Source: Sandaracinus amylolyticus
Lineage (GTDB): Bacteria; Myxococcota_A; Polyangia; Polyangiales; Sandaracinaceae
Direction: 5' to 3'
DNA: 64,000 nt
NCBI RefSeq assembly: GCF_021631985.1
Contig: NZ_CP070225.1
Location: 2,976,001 to 3,040,000 of the forward strand
How positions within the stretch are numbered: the first letter of the stretch is position 1; each line of letters begins with the position of its first letter. The notes beneath the pieces are model-generated. The model was not told the origin of the DNA and searched no databases. It was given only the letters and a program-made list of their open reading frames with translations. A program made the position numbers and the translations under genes. Shown here in pieces: positions 1-10,302 of this stretch.

Positions 1-2
1 GG

Positions 3-104
3 CGCGAGGTCTGCGACACCATCCCGCGCGGCCCAGCGCCGCGAACGGGCCCGGCTCGTCCATCGCGGACGGTCGCGCCTCGCACGGAGGAGCTCGGCGT
101 ATGA
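3..104 (+). CDS. 3' end of an upstream gene, unidentified (cut by window edge)
   Basis: Reading frame 3 is open from the window edge to a TGA at 102-104. Its stop shares the four bases ATGA with the start of the next gene, the same overlap geometry used many times in this window. That makes a real upstream gene in the same operon plausible. Only 33 residues are visible, rich in Pro, Arg and Ala, with no recognisable motif. The frame of the ligase is also open here, so the call rests only on the overlap pattern. Confidence 0.4.
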   Translation, partial: REVCDTIPRGPAPRTGPARPSRTVAPRTEELGV

Positions 105-1099
105 AGAGCGGTGGCAAGCAGTTCGGGCGCGTCGGTGTGCTGATGGGCGGTCTCGGCGCCGAGCGCGACATCTCGCTCGCGACCGGCGAGGCGATCGCGA
201 AGGCGCTCGAGGAGCGCGGACACGACGTGGTGCGCGTGATCGTCGATCGCGACGTGGACCGCGTGCTGCGCCAGACCCCGATCGACGTCGCGTTCCTCGC
301 GCTGCACGGCACGTACGGCGAGGACGGCTGCATCCAGGGGATGCTGGAGATGATGGGGATCCCGTACACGGGGTCCGGCGTGCTCGCGAGCGCGCTCGCG
401 ATGGACAAGCTGAAGAGCAAGGAGCTCTTCCGCCTCTACAACGTGCCGACGCCGCCGTACTACGTGGCGGAGTCGGATCAGCTCGACCGGCTCGAGGAGC
501 TGCACGGTTCGTTCGGCTTCCCGGTGTTCGTGAAGCCGCGTCGCTCCGGGTCGAGCGTGGGTGCGGGCAAGGCGAACGACATGGCCGAGCTGCGGGCGCG
601 CTGTGAGGATGCCGCTCGTTACGACCGGTCGATCCTCGTGGAGCGCTTCGTCGCGGGCAAGGAAGTGCGCGTCGCGGTGCTCGACGGTCGCGCGCTCGGT
701 GCGATCGAGATCGTGCCGAAGGGCGAGTTCTACGACTACCGCAGCAAGTACTCGAAGGGCCGCAGCGAGTACCACTTCCCCGCGCGCCTCGCGCCGACCC
801 GCTACAAGGGCGTGCTCACGCTCGCGGAGCGCGCGCACCGTGCGCTCGGCTGCGAGGGCGCGACCGGCGTCGATCTCCTCGTGACCGAGGGGGAGAACGA
901 GTACGTGCTCGAGGTGAACACCATCCCGGGCATGACGCCGACCTCGCTCCTGCCGAAGATCGCGGCGGGCGCAGGCTACGAGTTCGGCGATCTCTGCGAG
1001 GCGCTCCTCTCGCGCGCGGCGCTCGGCGCGCCTTCGGACGCGGAGCGCGACGAGGAGAGCGCGATCGGGTCGAGCGCGGCGGTCGTCGCCGCGGAGTGA
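101..1099 (+). CDS. ddl: D-alanine--D-alanine ligase (ATP-grasp)
   Basis: Cytoplasmic enzyme joining two D-Ala residues with ATP to make the dipeptide end of the peptidoglycan precursor. The 332-residue protein has the family order: an N-terminal substrate domain with ALHGTYGEDGCIQG near residue 67, the YTGSGVLASALAMDK stretch near 89, the ATP-grasp loop KPRRSGSSVG near 145 and the metal/substrate motif EVNTIPGMTPTS near 271. Length is normal for Ddl; the last 25 or so residues are a low-complexity Ala/Glu/Ser tail. The ATG at 101 is preceded by GGAGGAG (84-90) and overlaps the preceding stop. The stop directly abuts the stop of a convergent lipoprotein gene. No other cell-wall genes of the dcw type are visible, so this copy sits outside that cluster or is a second Ddl. 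Confidence 0.9.
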   Translation: MKSGGKQFGRVGVLMGGLGAERDISLATGEAIAKALEERGHDVVRVIVDRDVDRVLRQTPIDVAFLALHGTYGEDGCIQGMLEMMGIPYTGSGVLASALAMDKLKSKELFRLYNVPTPPYYVAESDQLDRLEELHGSFGFPVFVKPRRSGSSVGAGKANDMAELRARCEDAARYDRSILVERFVAGKEVRVAVLDGRALGAIEIVPKGEFYDYRSKYSKGRSEYHFPARLAPTRYKGVLTLAERAHRALGCEGATGVDLLVTEGENEYVLEVNTIPGMTPTSLLPKIAAGAGYEFGDLCEALLSRAALGAPSDAERDEESAIGSSAAVVAAE

Positions 1100-2317
1100 T
1101 CACTCGCGCGGTCGGAGGTCGACCGCGTAGTCGCCCGCACCGCCGAGCGCAGTGATCGTCACGTCGAGCGTCGCGGGATCGCCGCAGCGCTCGACGGTCG
1201 GCGAGCGCGACTCGGTGCGCGCGACGTCGCGCACGTCGAGGGCGAGGCGCGCGATGGTGCCCGCCTCGGGTCGCGCGACGAGCTCCACGCAGCCGCGCGG
1301 GACGCGCACCCGATGCGCCGCGACCTCGCCGCGCGCGAGCGTCCCGCGGGCCACGCGACGCCCTCCGCTCGCGGCGATCGCATCGCGCGGGACCCCGCCG
1401 AGCCACAGCCCGGCCGAGCCTCCGAGTCGATCGTCGTCGCCCTCGGCGATGGTGATCGAGACGACGCCCTCGGCGTCGCCGCTCCAGAGCTCGATCGCGC
1501 GCTCGACGTCCTCGGTCTCGCAGCGCTGGAGCACGTTCTCCGATGCGTCGGCGTCGGCGAGCGGGCGACCGGCGAGATCGAGGAGCCGCATCGCGACGCT
1601 CGCGAGCGGGGCGCGCGGCGTCGCGATCACCGCGTAACAACGTCCGGCGCGAGCACGCAGGGGAACGCGAACGCGCTGGTCGCGCGCGAGCGTCACCTCG
1701 AGCGGTGCGGCGGTGATCTCGAGGCCGCGGCGGAGCAGCGCGATCTCGAGCTCGCTGCGGGCCTCGCCATCGCGGGCGATCCCCGGCGTGCCTCCGAGCT
1801 CGCGCGCGACGACGTGCAGCGCGTCGCTCGGGATCGCGAGCGATGCGACGAGCACCGCGCCCGAGCCGTCGTACGCATCGAGCACGAGCCACGCGCGCGA
1901 GGACGCGTGCTCGGTCGCGCAGAAGACGATCGCGGGGTGGGAATCGGGCGCGACGTCCTCGGTGATCAGCGCGCCCTCGGGCGTGAAGAGACGCGCGTCG
2001 AGATCGCGCATCCCGCTCGAGGCCAAGGTGGCGAGGACCGCGCACGTGCCCGCGGGCAGCTCGAGCTCGAGCGCGCGGGTGCCGCGCGCCGCGAGGAAGA
2101 AGCGCGACTCGATCGTGGTCGAGGGCAGCGCCTCGTAGGGCTCGAGGCGCGCCGCGAGCGCACGGGCGCGCACCGCGAGGGGGTCCGGATCGCGCGACCA
2201 CGCCGGGCCCGGGAGCTCCTCGGCGCCGGTGGTGGTCGTCGTCGCCTCGGCGCGCTCCACGCTCGCCGGCTCGCCGCATCCGATCACCAGCATCGCGATC
2301 ACGAGCGCCCGCCTCAC
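1100..2317 (-). CDS. Predicted lipoprotein, three PPC-like two-cysteine modules
   Basis: 405 residues with a lipoprotein signal (MRRALVIAMLVIGC, Cys14), so probably anchored in an envelope membrane. After a Thr-rich linker it carries about three modules of 110-120 residues (roughly 60-170, 170-290, 290-405). Each has a GTC/GRC/RGC cysteine, a hydrophobic strand, an acidic DLD-type stretch and a second cysteine about 50 residues later. The layout resembles bacterial pre-peptidase C-terminal (PPC) beta-sandwich domains, but this is by eye. It is the last gene of a four-gene minus-strand run and overlaps the gene before it by ATGA (2314-2317). No enzymatic motif is visible; a binding or scaffold role is a guess. 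Confidence 0.75.
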   Translation of the reverse strand: MRRALVIAMLVIGCGEPASVERAEATTTTTGAEELPGPAWSRDPDPLAVRARALAARLEPYEALPSTTIESRFFLAARGTRALELELPAGTCAVLATLASSGMRDLDARLFTPEGALITEDVAPDSHPAIVFCATEHASSRAWLVLDAYDGSGAVLVASLAIPSDALHVVARELGGTPGIARDGEARSELEIALLRRGLEITAAPLEVTLARDQRVRVPLRARAGRCYAVIATPRAPLASVAMRLLDLAGRPLADADASENVLQRCETEDVERAIELWSGDAEGVVSITIAEGDDDRLGGSAGLWLGGVPRDAIAASGGRRVARGTLARGEVAAHRVRVPRGCVELVARPEAGTIARLALDVRDVARTESRSPTVERCGDPATLDVTITALGGAGDYAVDLRPRE

Positions 2318-3543
2318 GGCGTCACCTCACCCGTCACGAGGAGGAAGCGTCCCGTCGCGTCCTGCGCGCGCACTTCGACGCGCAGCGTCCGTGCTTCCTG
2401 GGCGCACGACCACACCACCGGGATCGCGCCGCGATCGACCGACGGCGCGCCCTCGTCCCAGCCCACGAGCCGCGCTTGCTCGTCCGCGACGCGCACGTCG
2501 AGATCGCCACCCTCGAGCTCGCGCGATCGCAGCGCCGCGATCGCGACGCAGCCCGCCCCGACCTCGACGTCGAACGCCTGCGCTCCGCGCCCGTCGGCGA
2601 TGCCCCACGCGATCGCGCGCGCCACCATCCCGCGATCCCGCAGCATCGCCCCGAGCTCGGCGCTCTCGACCGACGCGCGCGCATCGACCCGCGCCGCGTC
2701 GAGGACCTCTCCGTCGAGCACCCGGTGTCGCAGCGCGTACGCGCCCGTGCCCGCCCGCGCGTGGACCTGCACCACGACCCCTCCCGGCGCGTCCGGACAG
2801 AGCACCACGCTCGCATCGCGTCGCCTGCGATCATCGCGCGCGATCTCGCGCCCGTCGGCACCGATCACCACCAGCGCCAGCGCGCGCACCTCGGGCCCCG
2901 CGATCGCGTCGATGCGATGACAACCCTCGCGCTCGATCGCCACGCGATGCAGCTCGGTCGCGCCGGGATCGAGCCAGCCGCGCATCGGCTGTCCCACCGT
3001 GCGCCAGCCGCCGGCGCGCGCATCGGCGTCCTCGATCGCCCGGTCGAGCGAGCGCATCGCGGGCGTTTCGCCCGCATCGGTCAGCGGTCGTCCCCGACCT
3101 GCGGATCGCGCGAAACAGGCGCCCACCTCGCGCCCCAGCTCCGGCGCGCGCTCGGGCGCGTCGTCGATCGCGAGCACGCGCACCTCGCCGCGCCCGGCAT
3201 GCACGTGCACCACCGCCGCCACGACGAGCCCGGCCTCGCCGCACGCGCGCACCCATCCCCACGCGCGCGGCTCGACGTCTTCTTCGATCACGTCGCCCGC
3301 GGTCGTGTGCGCGAGCAGATCCACGTCGCGCACGCCCGCGCTCCCGAACGCCAGGAACGCGACGCACCCGTCGCGCGCGAGCCGATGCTCGACGACGTGG
3401 CTCTGGCGCTCGAGCAGGAACGCGCGTGCGCTCGCCCCCACCGACAGCCGCGCGCGCGCCGCGCGCTCACACGCGTCGATGTCCTGCGCCCGCGCCTGCG
3501 TCGCGATCGACATCGCGACCAGGATCACGATCGCGACCCTCAC
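2314..3543 (-). CDS. Predicted secreted protein, paralogue in the PPC-like cluster
   Basis: 409 residues starting with an ordinary signal peptide (MRVAIVILVAMSIATQARAQ, cleavage probably after ARA) and no lipobox, unlike its three neighbours. It repeats the cluster's module about three times: a cysteine in a GC context, a segment such as GSAGVRDVDLLA, then an acidic stretch and a second cysteine. It overlaps both flanking genes by four bases, which implies one transcript and translational coupling. Probably periplasmic. No homologue of known function is recognised; its paralogy to the neighbours is the main annotation. Confidence 0.72.
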   Translation of the reverse strand: MRVAIVILVAMSIATQARAQDIDACERAARARLSVGASARAFLLERQSHVVEHRLARDGCVAFLAFGSAGVRDVDLLAHTTAGDVIEEDVEPRAWGWVRACGEAGLVVAAVVHVHAGRGEVRVLAIDDAPERAPELGREVGACFARSAGRGRPLTDAGETPAMRSLDRAIEDADARAGGWRTVGQPMRGWLDPGATELHRVAIEREGCHRIDAIAGPEVRALALVVIGADGREIARDDRRRRDASVVLCPDAPGGVVVQVHARAGTGAYALRHRVLDGEVLDAARVDARASVESAELGAMLRDRGMVARAIAWGIADGRGAQAFDVEVGAGCVAIAALRSRELEGGDLDVRVADEQARLVGWDEGAPSVDRGAIPVVWSCAQEARTLRVEVRAQDATGRFLLVTGEVTP

Positions 3544-5222
3544 GGCGCGCCGCCCACGAGGATCGCGAACTGCACCTCGCCGCCACCTTCGCCCGCGATC
3601 GCCTCGAGGCGCAGCGGCGTGTCGAGCTCACCCGCGCACCGCGAGACGGTCGCGTGCGACGACGGCCCGGCCTCGCTCGCGACCAGCGCGCCCGTGGGAT
3701 CGCGCAGGAAGAGGTCGACGTCGTTCACGCCCTCGGCGCCCGCCGCCGCGATCGCGATGCAACGACCGGCGGGGATGAGCACGTCGCGCGAGAACGGCGT
3801 GGAGTCCCCGAGCGTCGCGGCGAAGCGCTCGAGCTCGAGGTACCCGCGGGCCCGCGGGCCCGCGGTCGCTTCCTCGAGCCGCAGCCCCTGCACTCCGGTG
3901 ATCGCCGCCGGCGCACCGAGCACCGCGAGCGCGTACCGACCATCGCGACCGTAGGCCTTCACCGCGACCCGCAGCACCGTCGCCTCGGCCCGGCACGCGC
4001 GCACGCGCGCGGTCGCGTGCATCGCCGTGTCCGCGTCGAGCTCGCGCCCCGTCGCGTCCGCGAGATACAGGTCCACGTCCATGCCCGCGTGCGACGCCGA
4101 TGCGACGATCAGCGCGCACCCCGGCCCGGCGACGACCTCGTGCATCCGCGTCTCGCCCGGCGCGATCGACGCATCGCGGCTCGCGAATACCGGCGCCGAG
4201 AACCCTCGCGCCGCGAGCTCCGCCGCGAGCACGCCGAGCGCCACGTCGGGCGCCGCTGCCTCGCTGCGCTCCGCGTCGAGCGCGCCCGCGATCTCCTCGG
4301 GCTCCTGCCGCGCGAACCCCGCCGCGGGCGCGGCGAGCACCATCACGCCGATCGCCCCCTCGCCCTCGAACGCGCGCGCCTCGACGATGAAGAGCCCCGA
4401 CGCCTCGGGGCAGTGCTCGACCGTCGGCTCCGCATCGGTCCCGAGATCGCGCCCGACCTCCACGCCGCCGGGATCGAACAAGAAGAGATCGACATCGCGC
4501 GTCCCCGCGCCGCCACGCGCCGTCGCGACGTAACACTGCCCGCCCTCGAAGCGCATCGGCATCCGCAGCGCGCCGCCCTCCCCGACCCACTCCACGCGCG
4601 GCGCCTCGGCCGGCGAGAGCCCGCGCGCCCGCAGCGCGCTGCGCGTCTCCGCGAGCCGCGCCTCGACGTCGGGGAACGGCACACGCGGCGCGAGCACGTC
4701 GTCGAAGAGCCCCTCGAATCCGTCGCCCTCGCCGACGCGGCTGTGCATCTCCGCGATCGACACCGAGCCCGTCCCGTCGCGCGCTTCGATCGCGAGGTAG
4801 AACGGTGCGTCGCGCCCCCCTCCGGGCTCGCGATCCGGGCATACGTGCACCAGCCCGCCCTCGCCCGGCACGTCGTCGAGCGCGGCCTCCTCGCCCTCGC
4901 GATCGTAGAGCGTCAGACGCAGATCGCGCAGCGCGCTGCTCGCGAGCCCGACGAACGTCGTGCAGCTGCCGACCTCGAGATCGAGCGGGAGCACGACCCC
5001 GCGATCCTCGATGACGAACACGCGCGCCGTCGGCGGTCGCTCCTCGTACCCACGCGCGACCATTCGCTCGCGCAGGCGCGCGTGGCGCCGGCTGAGCGCG
5101 TCGAGCGGCCCCTCGGCGCGCGGCAGGCTGCCGACGATCGGCGCCTCCTCGTGCTGCGGCTCCTCGCACGCGATCGCCGCGCACGCGAGCATCCCGAGCG
5201 CGACGATCCTGGTGCGGCTCAC
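3540..5222 (-). CDS. Predicted lipoprotein, four PPC-like two-cysteine modules
   Basis: 560 residues, the longest of the four paralogues. The lipoprotein signal is MSRTRIVALGMLACAAIAC with Cys19. About four modules follow, with very clear repeated signatures: GSCTTFVGLASSALRDLRL, GQCYVATARGGAGTRDVDLF, GCALIVASASHAGMDVDLY and GRCIAIAAAGAEGVNDVDLF, each followed by an LxDxxG segment and a second cysteine. The DVDLYL..DPxG pattern is what suggests a PPC-like fold. It overlaps the upstream gene by four bases (5219-5222) and the downstream one likewise. The cysteine pairs probably form one disulfide per module, consistent with export. Function unknown. Confidence 0.75.
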   Translation of the reverse strand: MSRTRIVALGMLACAAIACEEPQHEEAPIVGSLPRAEGPLDALSRRHARLRERMVARGYEERPPTARVFVIEDRGVVLPLDLEVGSCTTFVGLASSALRDLRLTLYDREGEEAALDDVPGEGGLVHVCPDREPGGGRDAPFYLAIEARDGTGSVSIAEMHSRVGEGDGFEGLFDDVLAPRVPFPDVEARLAETRSALRARGLSPAEAPRVEWVGEGGALRMPMRFEGGQCYVATARGGAGTRDVDLFLFDPGGVEVGRDLGTDAEPTVEHCPEASGLFIVEARAFEGEGAIGVMVLAAPAAGFARQEPEEIAGALDAERSEAAAPDVALGVLAAELAARGFSAPVFASRDASIAPGETRMHEVVAGPGCALIVASASHAGMDVDLYLADATGRELDADTAMHATARVRACRAEATVLRVAVKAYGRDGRYALAVLGAPAAITGVQGLRLEEATAGPRARGYLELERFAATLGDSTPFSRDVLIPAGRCIAIAAAGAEGVNDVDLFLRDPTGALVASEAGPSSHATVSRCAGELDTPLRLEAIAGEGGGEVQFAILVGGAP

Positions 5223-5764
5223 CCGGGATCCCGCTCCGCCGGCGCGACCGAGGGCGCGACCGCGCGCAGCACGTCGTCGACCCGGAACGCGATGCCGGTG
5301 GGCCCCCGGAACGTGCGCGTCGCGTAGAGCCCGCTGCCCGCCGACGCGCGGGCCGCGACGAAGTACGTCCCGTTCTGCGCGGGGCAGAAGCGTAGCGCCG
5401 CGATCGGTCCCTGCTCCGCATCGCGCGCGACCTCGGCGCCATCCCCGTCGAACACGCGCAGATCGAGCTCGCGCATCGCGCTCGATCCCACGCCCAGCGC
5501 GACGTAGCAGCTGCCGGTGCGCATCGAGGTCGATCGCACCTCGGTCGCCTGCTCGAGCAGGAACCCGCGCGCCGTGTCGCCCTCGGTCGTGAACCCGCGC
5601 GTGCGGATCACCCGCGACGCCGCCTCCAGCATCGTGTCGACGCGGGGCGATCGGAACTCTGCGGCGCGCGGCGGCGCTTCGACGCCCGCATCGGGCGCCG
5701 CGGTGCTCGTCCCACAGCCGACGAGCGCGAGCACCATCGCGGCGATCCTCGCCTCTGCGCGCAT
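5219..5764 (-). CDS. Predicted lipoprotein, single PPC-like module
   Basis: 181 residues, first gene of the four-gene run. The frame is open further upstream, but the ATG at 5764 gives a proper lipoprotein signal (MRAEARIAAMVLALVGC, Cys17), so I place the start there. One copy of the module follows: GSCYVALGVGSSAMRELDLR, then VFDGDGAEVARD and a second cysteine (RFCPAQNG). The sequence GFLLEQATEV before the module matches AFLLERQSHV in the secreted paralogue, so the homology extends beyond the cysteine core. Its last four bases overlap the next gene. Role unknown. Confidence 0.72.
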   Translation of the reverse strand: MRAEARIAAMVLALVGCGTSTAAPDAGVEAPPRAAEFRSPRVDTMLEAASRVIRTRGFTTEGDTARGFLLEQATEVRSTSMRTGSCYVALGVGSSAMRELDLRVFDGDGAEVARDAEQGPIAALRFCPAQNGTYFVAARASAGSGLYATRTFRGPTGIAFRVDDVLRAVAPSVAPAERDPG

Positions 5765-5807
5765 ACCGCGCACGGGGTTAGCACACCCATGCGCGGGCAG
5801 CAGAGGA

Positions 5808-6839
5808 TCAGCCGGGAGGCAGCTGGAGCGGGGTACCGCCGCCGGAGCTCCCCCCGCGCCCGCGCTGCTCGATCGCCGTGATCGCCTGATCGATCGAGTT
5901 GCGCATCGCGCCGACCTCGGACCCACGACGACGGCGCAGCGAGGGCACGACGAGCGCATCGCCGACCTGACCGAGCGACTCGATCACCCGCTGCCGCACG
6001 TCGCGCGACGGGTGCTCGAGCAGCCGCACCAGCGCGTCCACCTTCTCCGGGCCCTGCAGCGCGGCGAGCGACGAGACCGCCTCGATGCGCTCGTCGAGAT
6101 CGTGCGTGTCGTCGCGGACGTACGCCTCGAGCGGCTGCAACGACGCTGCGTCGCGGATGCGCCCGAGCGACCGGATGACGTCGAGCCGCACGCTCTTCTC
6201 GGGATCGCCGAGCAGCCGGATCAGCGCCGGCGTCGCGCGCGTGTCGCGGATCACGCCGAGCGCGAGCGCCGCCCACTGCCGCGCCGAGCCATCGGCATCG
6301 CCGAGCAGCTCGATCAGCGCCGGCACCGCCGCGGGATCGGGCAGGCGCCAGATCGCCGCCGCCGCGACGACGCGCACGTCGACGACCGGATCACGCAGCG
6401 CACGCACGAGATCGGGCACCGCATCGCGCGTCCCGAGCCGACCCAGCGCGCGCCCCGCGGAGGCGCGCACGCGCCAGTCGGTGTCGTTCCGAATCATCTC
6501 GCGGAGCACCGGCGAGATCTGCTCGCGCTGCCGATACGCCCGGCGCCCCAGCACGTCGGCCGCCGACGCCCGCTCCTCGGGCGTCCCGGTCCGCAGCTGG
6601 TTCATGGCGCTCTGGTACTCCTCGTCGCTCATGCTCTGCGCATGCGCGACCGAGGGCGCGACCGCGATCGTCGCGACGACCGCGGACGGGACGCCCACGC
6701 ACAACGCGGCCGCGATCACGAGACGCCGCGCCCACGTCCCGGGCGTCCCACGGCGCTCGGTGGGTCGCGACCCCACCTCGCGCGACGAGAGCATCGTGTT
6801 CGAAAGCATCGTGTCCCCCATCGCCGGGACGCGGTGCAT
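5808..6839 (-). CDS. HEAT-repeat protein with N-terminal export signal
   Basis: Up to 343 residues. A long basic N-region, a hydrophobic stretch (RLVIAAALCVGVPSAVVATI) and an AHA cleavage site suggest export. The rest is a run of about six HEAT/PBS-lyase-type helical repeats, for example DWRVRASAGRALGRLGTRDA, ending in a Gly-rich tail and PPG. Such scaffolds bind other proteins. The start is uncertain: ATGs at 6839, 6821 and 6812 are in frame, and the 6812 one has GGGGGA just upstream. It is separated from the lipoprotein run by about 40 bases and could be its promoter-proximal neighbour. Function beyond a scaffold cannot be assigned. Confidence 0.75.
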   Translation of the reverse strand: MHRVPAMGDTMLSNTMLSSREVGSRPTERRGTPGTWARRLVIAAALCVGVPSAVVATIAVAPSVAHAQSMSDEEYQSAMNQLRTGTPEERASAADVLGRRAYRQREQISPVLREMIRNDTDWRVRASAGRALGRLGTRDAVPDLVRALRDPVVDVRVVAAAAIWRLPDPAAVPALIELLGDADGSARQWAALALGVIRDTRATPALIRLLGDPEKSVRLDVIRSLGRIRDAASLQPLEAYVRDDTHDLDERIEAVSSLAALQGPEKVDALVRLLEHPSRDVRQRVIESLGQVGDALVVPSLRRRRGSEVGAMRNSIDQAITAIEQRGRGGSSGGGTPLQLPPG

Positions 6840-6909
6840 CGACGAGCGCTCGGCTCGAGCGGCGTCCCCAGGGCGATGGTACCACAGACGCCGCCGCGCC
6901 TTGGGTGAT

Positions 6910-8679
<1,770 letters not shown>

Positions 8680-8723
8680 GCCGCTCTCCCTCGGCCGGCG
8701 ACTCCTGAGGTCCGGAAACCGTC

Positions 8724-8811
8724 GCCGGGAGGTCAGGGTACATTCTCCCGGCGCGCGTGGGCAATCTCTGCGCGGGAGATTCTTGACAACGCCGATGGGG
8801 GAATCCAAAAC
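8724..8811 (+). promoter_or_regulatory. Candidate promoter/operator region of the Rrf2-cysteine operon
   Basis: In the divergent gap between the kinase and the Rrf2 gene there is a perfect 8-bp inverted repeat, GCCGGGAG (8724-8731) and CTCCCGGC (8745-8752), and downstream a consensus -35 box TTGACA (8783-8788). The -10 is weak (CAAAAC at 17 bp spacing). Rrf2 proteins usually bind dyads at their own promoter, so autoregulation is plausible but unproven. Confidence 0.4.
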
Positions 8812-8881
8812 CGTCTCTTGGCTCCGCGTTTCTCGCGTGAAAGTGCGCGGTTCGGAGCTCCGATTCCCACAAGGAGCGGCG

Positions 8882-9343
8882 GTGAAGCTGTCGAACAAGG
8901 GCCGTTACGGCGTCCGCGCGATCTTCGACATCGCCTTCCACAACGAGGGGCGCGCCACGCAGATCAAGGAGATCGCGGAGCGCCAGGCGATCCCGCCCCG
9001 CTTCCTCGAGCAGATCTTCCAAGACCTCAAGCGCGCCGGTCTGGTCGCGTCGCGCCGTGGTCCGCGCGGCGGATACCAGCTCGCGAAGGCACCCGCGGAG
9101 ATCCGCCTCGGCGACATCGTGCGCGCCCTCGAGGGCCCGATCGCGGTGTCGGCGCCGAAGGACGACGCGAGCGCGCAGGAAGGCGACGCGACGAGCCGCC
9201 AGGTGACCGAGGAGGCGTTCGCCGAGGTCAGCAAGCGCATCGAGGCGTGCTTCGACGACGTCACGATCGAGGATCTCTGCGAGCGCGGCGAGGCGCTGGG
9301 GTATCGCCGCCGTCCGCCGAGCCGCTACGTCTACGTGATCTGA
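8882..9343 (+). CDS. Rrf2-family transcriptional regulator
   Basis: 153 residues starting at the GTG 8882, which follows AAGGAG at good spacing and gives the canonical N-terminus MKLSNKGRYGVRAI. The winged-helix part (residues 1-75) has the family signatures QIKEIAERQAIPPRFLEQIF and SRRGPRGGYQL. It lacks the three clustered cysteines that hold the iron-sulfur cluster in IscR; only two cysteines (ACFDDVTIEDLC) are present. In that respect it is closer to CymR, the cysteine-metabolism repressor of Firmicutes. Its stop overlaps the ATG of cysK (TGATG), so it heads the cysteine operon and is likely its regulator. That assignment is inference from context. Confidence 0.88.
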   Translation: MKLSNKGRYGVRAIFDIAFHNEGRATQIKEIAERQAIPPRFLEQIFQDLKRAGLVASRRGPRGGYQLAKAPAEIRLGDIVRALEGPIAVSAPKDDASAQEGDATSRQVTEEAFAEVSKRIEACFDDVTIEDLCERGEALGYRRRPPSRYVYVI

Positions 9344-10302
9344 TGGAGCGGCGAGGCGCGCGCGAGGTGGCACCGGTCGTCGACTCGGTGCTCGACCTGA
9401 TCGGCGAGACCCCGATGGTCCGGCTGCGACGCATCACGCGCGGCGGGAACGTCTGGGCGAAGTGCGAGCACCTGAACCCCGGCGGCTCGGTGAAGGATCG
9501 CATCTGCCTCGCGATGATCGAGCGCGCCGAGCGCGAAGGACGGCTGCGTCCCGGCGACACGGTGGTCGAGCCGACGAGCGGCAACACCGGCATCGGGCTC
9601 GCGCTCGTGTGCGCGACGAAGGGCTATCGCCTCGTGCTCACGATGCCCGCGAGCATGTCGCTCGAGCGGCGCCAGCTGCTCAAGTCGTACGGCGCGCAGA
9701 TCGTGCTCACCGAGCCCGAGCGCGTGATGGAAGGCGCGATCGCGGAGGCCGAGCGCATCGCGGCCGAGCGCGGCGCGTTCATGCCCTCGCAGTTCGACAA
9801 CCCCGCGAACCCCGCGATCCACGAGCACTCGACCGCCGACGAGATCCTGCGCGCGATGGGCGACGAGCCGGTCGACGCGCTGGTCGCGGCAGTCGGCACC
9901 GGCGGCACCGTGAGCGGCGTGGGGCGCGTGCTGAAGCAGCGCTGGCCCGACGTGCGCGTGATCGCGGTCGAGCCCGAGGCGAGCCCGGTGCTGCGCGGGG
10001 GTGTCGCCGGCCCCTCGAAGATCCAGGGGATCGGCGCGGGGTTCGTGCCCGGTAACTTCGACGGCAGCGTCGTCGACGAGATCCGCGGCGTCGAGGATCG
10101 CGTCGCATGGGACACCAAGCTCCGCCTCGCGCGCGAAGAAGGCCTGCTCGTCGGCATCAGCGCGGGCGCGAACGTCGCGGTCGCGATCGACGTCGCCGAG
10201 GAGCTCCGCGGTGTCGTGCGTGATCGCGAGCCGAACGTGATCACGATCCTCTGCGACACCGGCGAGCGCTACTTCTCGCTCGAGGCGCACTTTGCGGAGT
10301 GA
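9343..10302 (+). CDS. cysK: Cysteine synthase A (O-acetylserine sulfhydrylase)
   Basis: 319-residue PLP enzyme making cysteine from O-acetylserine and sulfide. Hallmarks are the PLP lysine in NPGGSVKDR (Lys51), the substrate/PLP loop TSGNTG (78-83), the phosphate loop GTGGTVSG and the C-terminal CDTGERY. MSLERRQLLKSYGAQIVLT is typical of CysK rather than of CysO-dependent CysM. The ATG overlaps the Rrf2 stop. The gene's 3' end overlaps the possible TTG start of the E1-like gene, so the operon is translationally packed. Having this free-sulfide enzyme in the same operon as a carrier-protein-dependent CysM suggests two parallel routes to cysteine. Confidence 0.92.
   Translation: MERRGAREVAPVVDSVLDLIGETPMVRLRRITRGGNVWAKCEHLNPGGSVKDRICLAMIERAEREGRLRPGDTVVEPTSGNTGIGLALVCATKGYRLVLTMPASMSLERRQLLKSYGAQIVLTEPERVMEGAIAEAERIAAERGAFMPSQFDNPANPAIHEHSTADEILRAMGDEPVDALVAAVGTGGTVSGVGRVLKQRWPDVRVIAVEPEASPVLRGGVAGPSKIQGIGAGFVPGNFDGSVVDEIRGVEDRVAWDTKLRLAREEGLLVGISAGANVAVAIDVAEELRGVVRDREPNVITILCDTGERYFSLEAHFAE

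Noticed and set aside
2229-5327. 1032-residue frame opposite the lipoprotein cluster
   Set aside because: Pro/Arg-rich shadow; the minus-strand genes carry signal peptides, conserved modules and ATGA overlaps.
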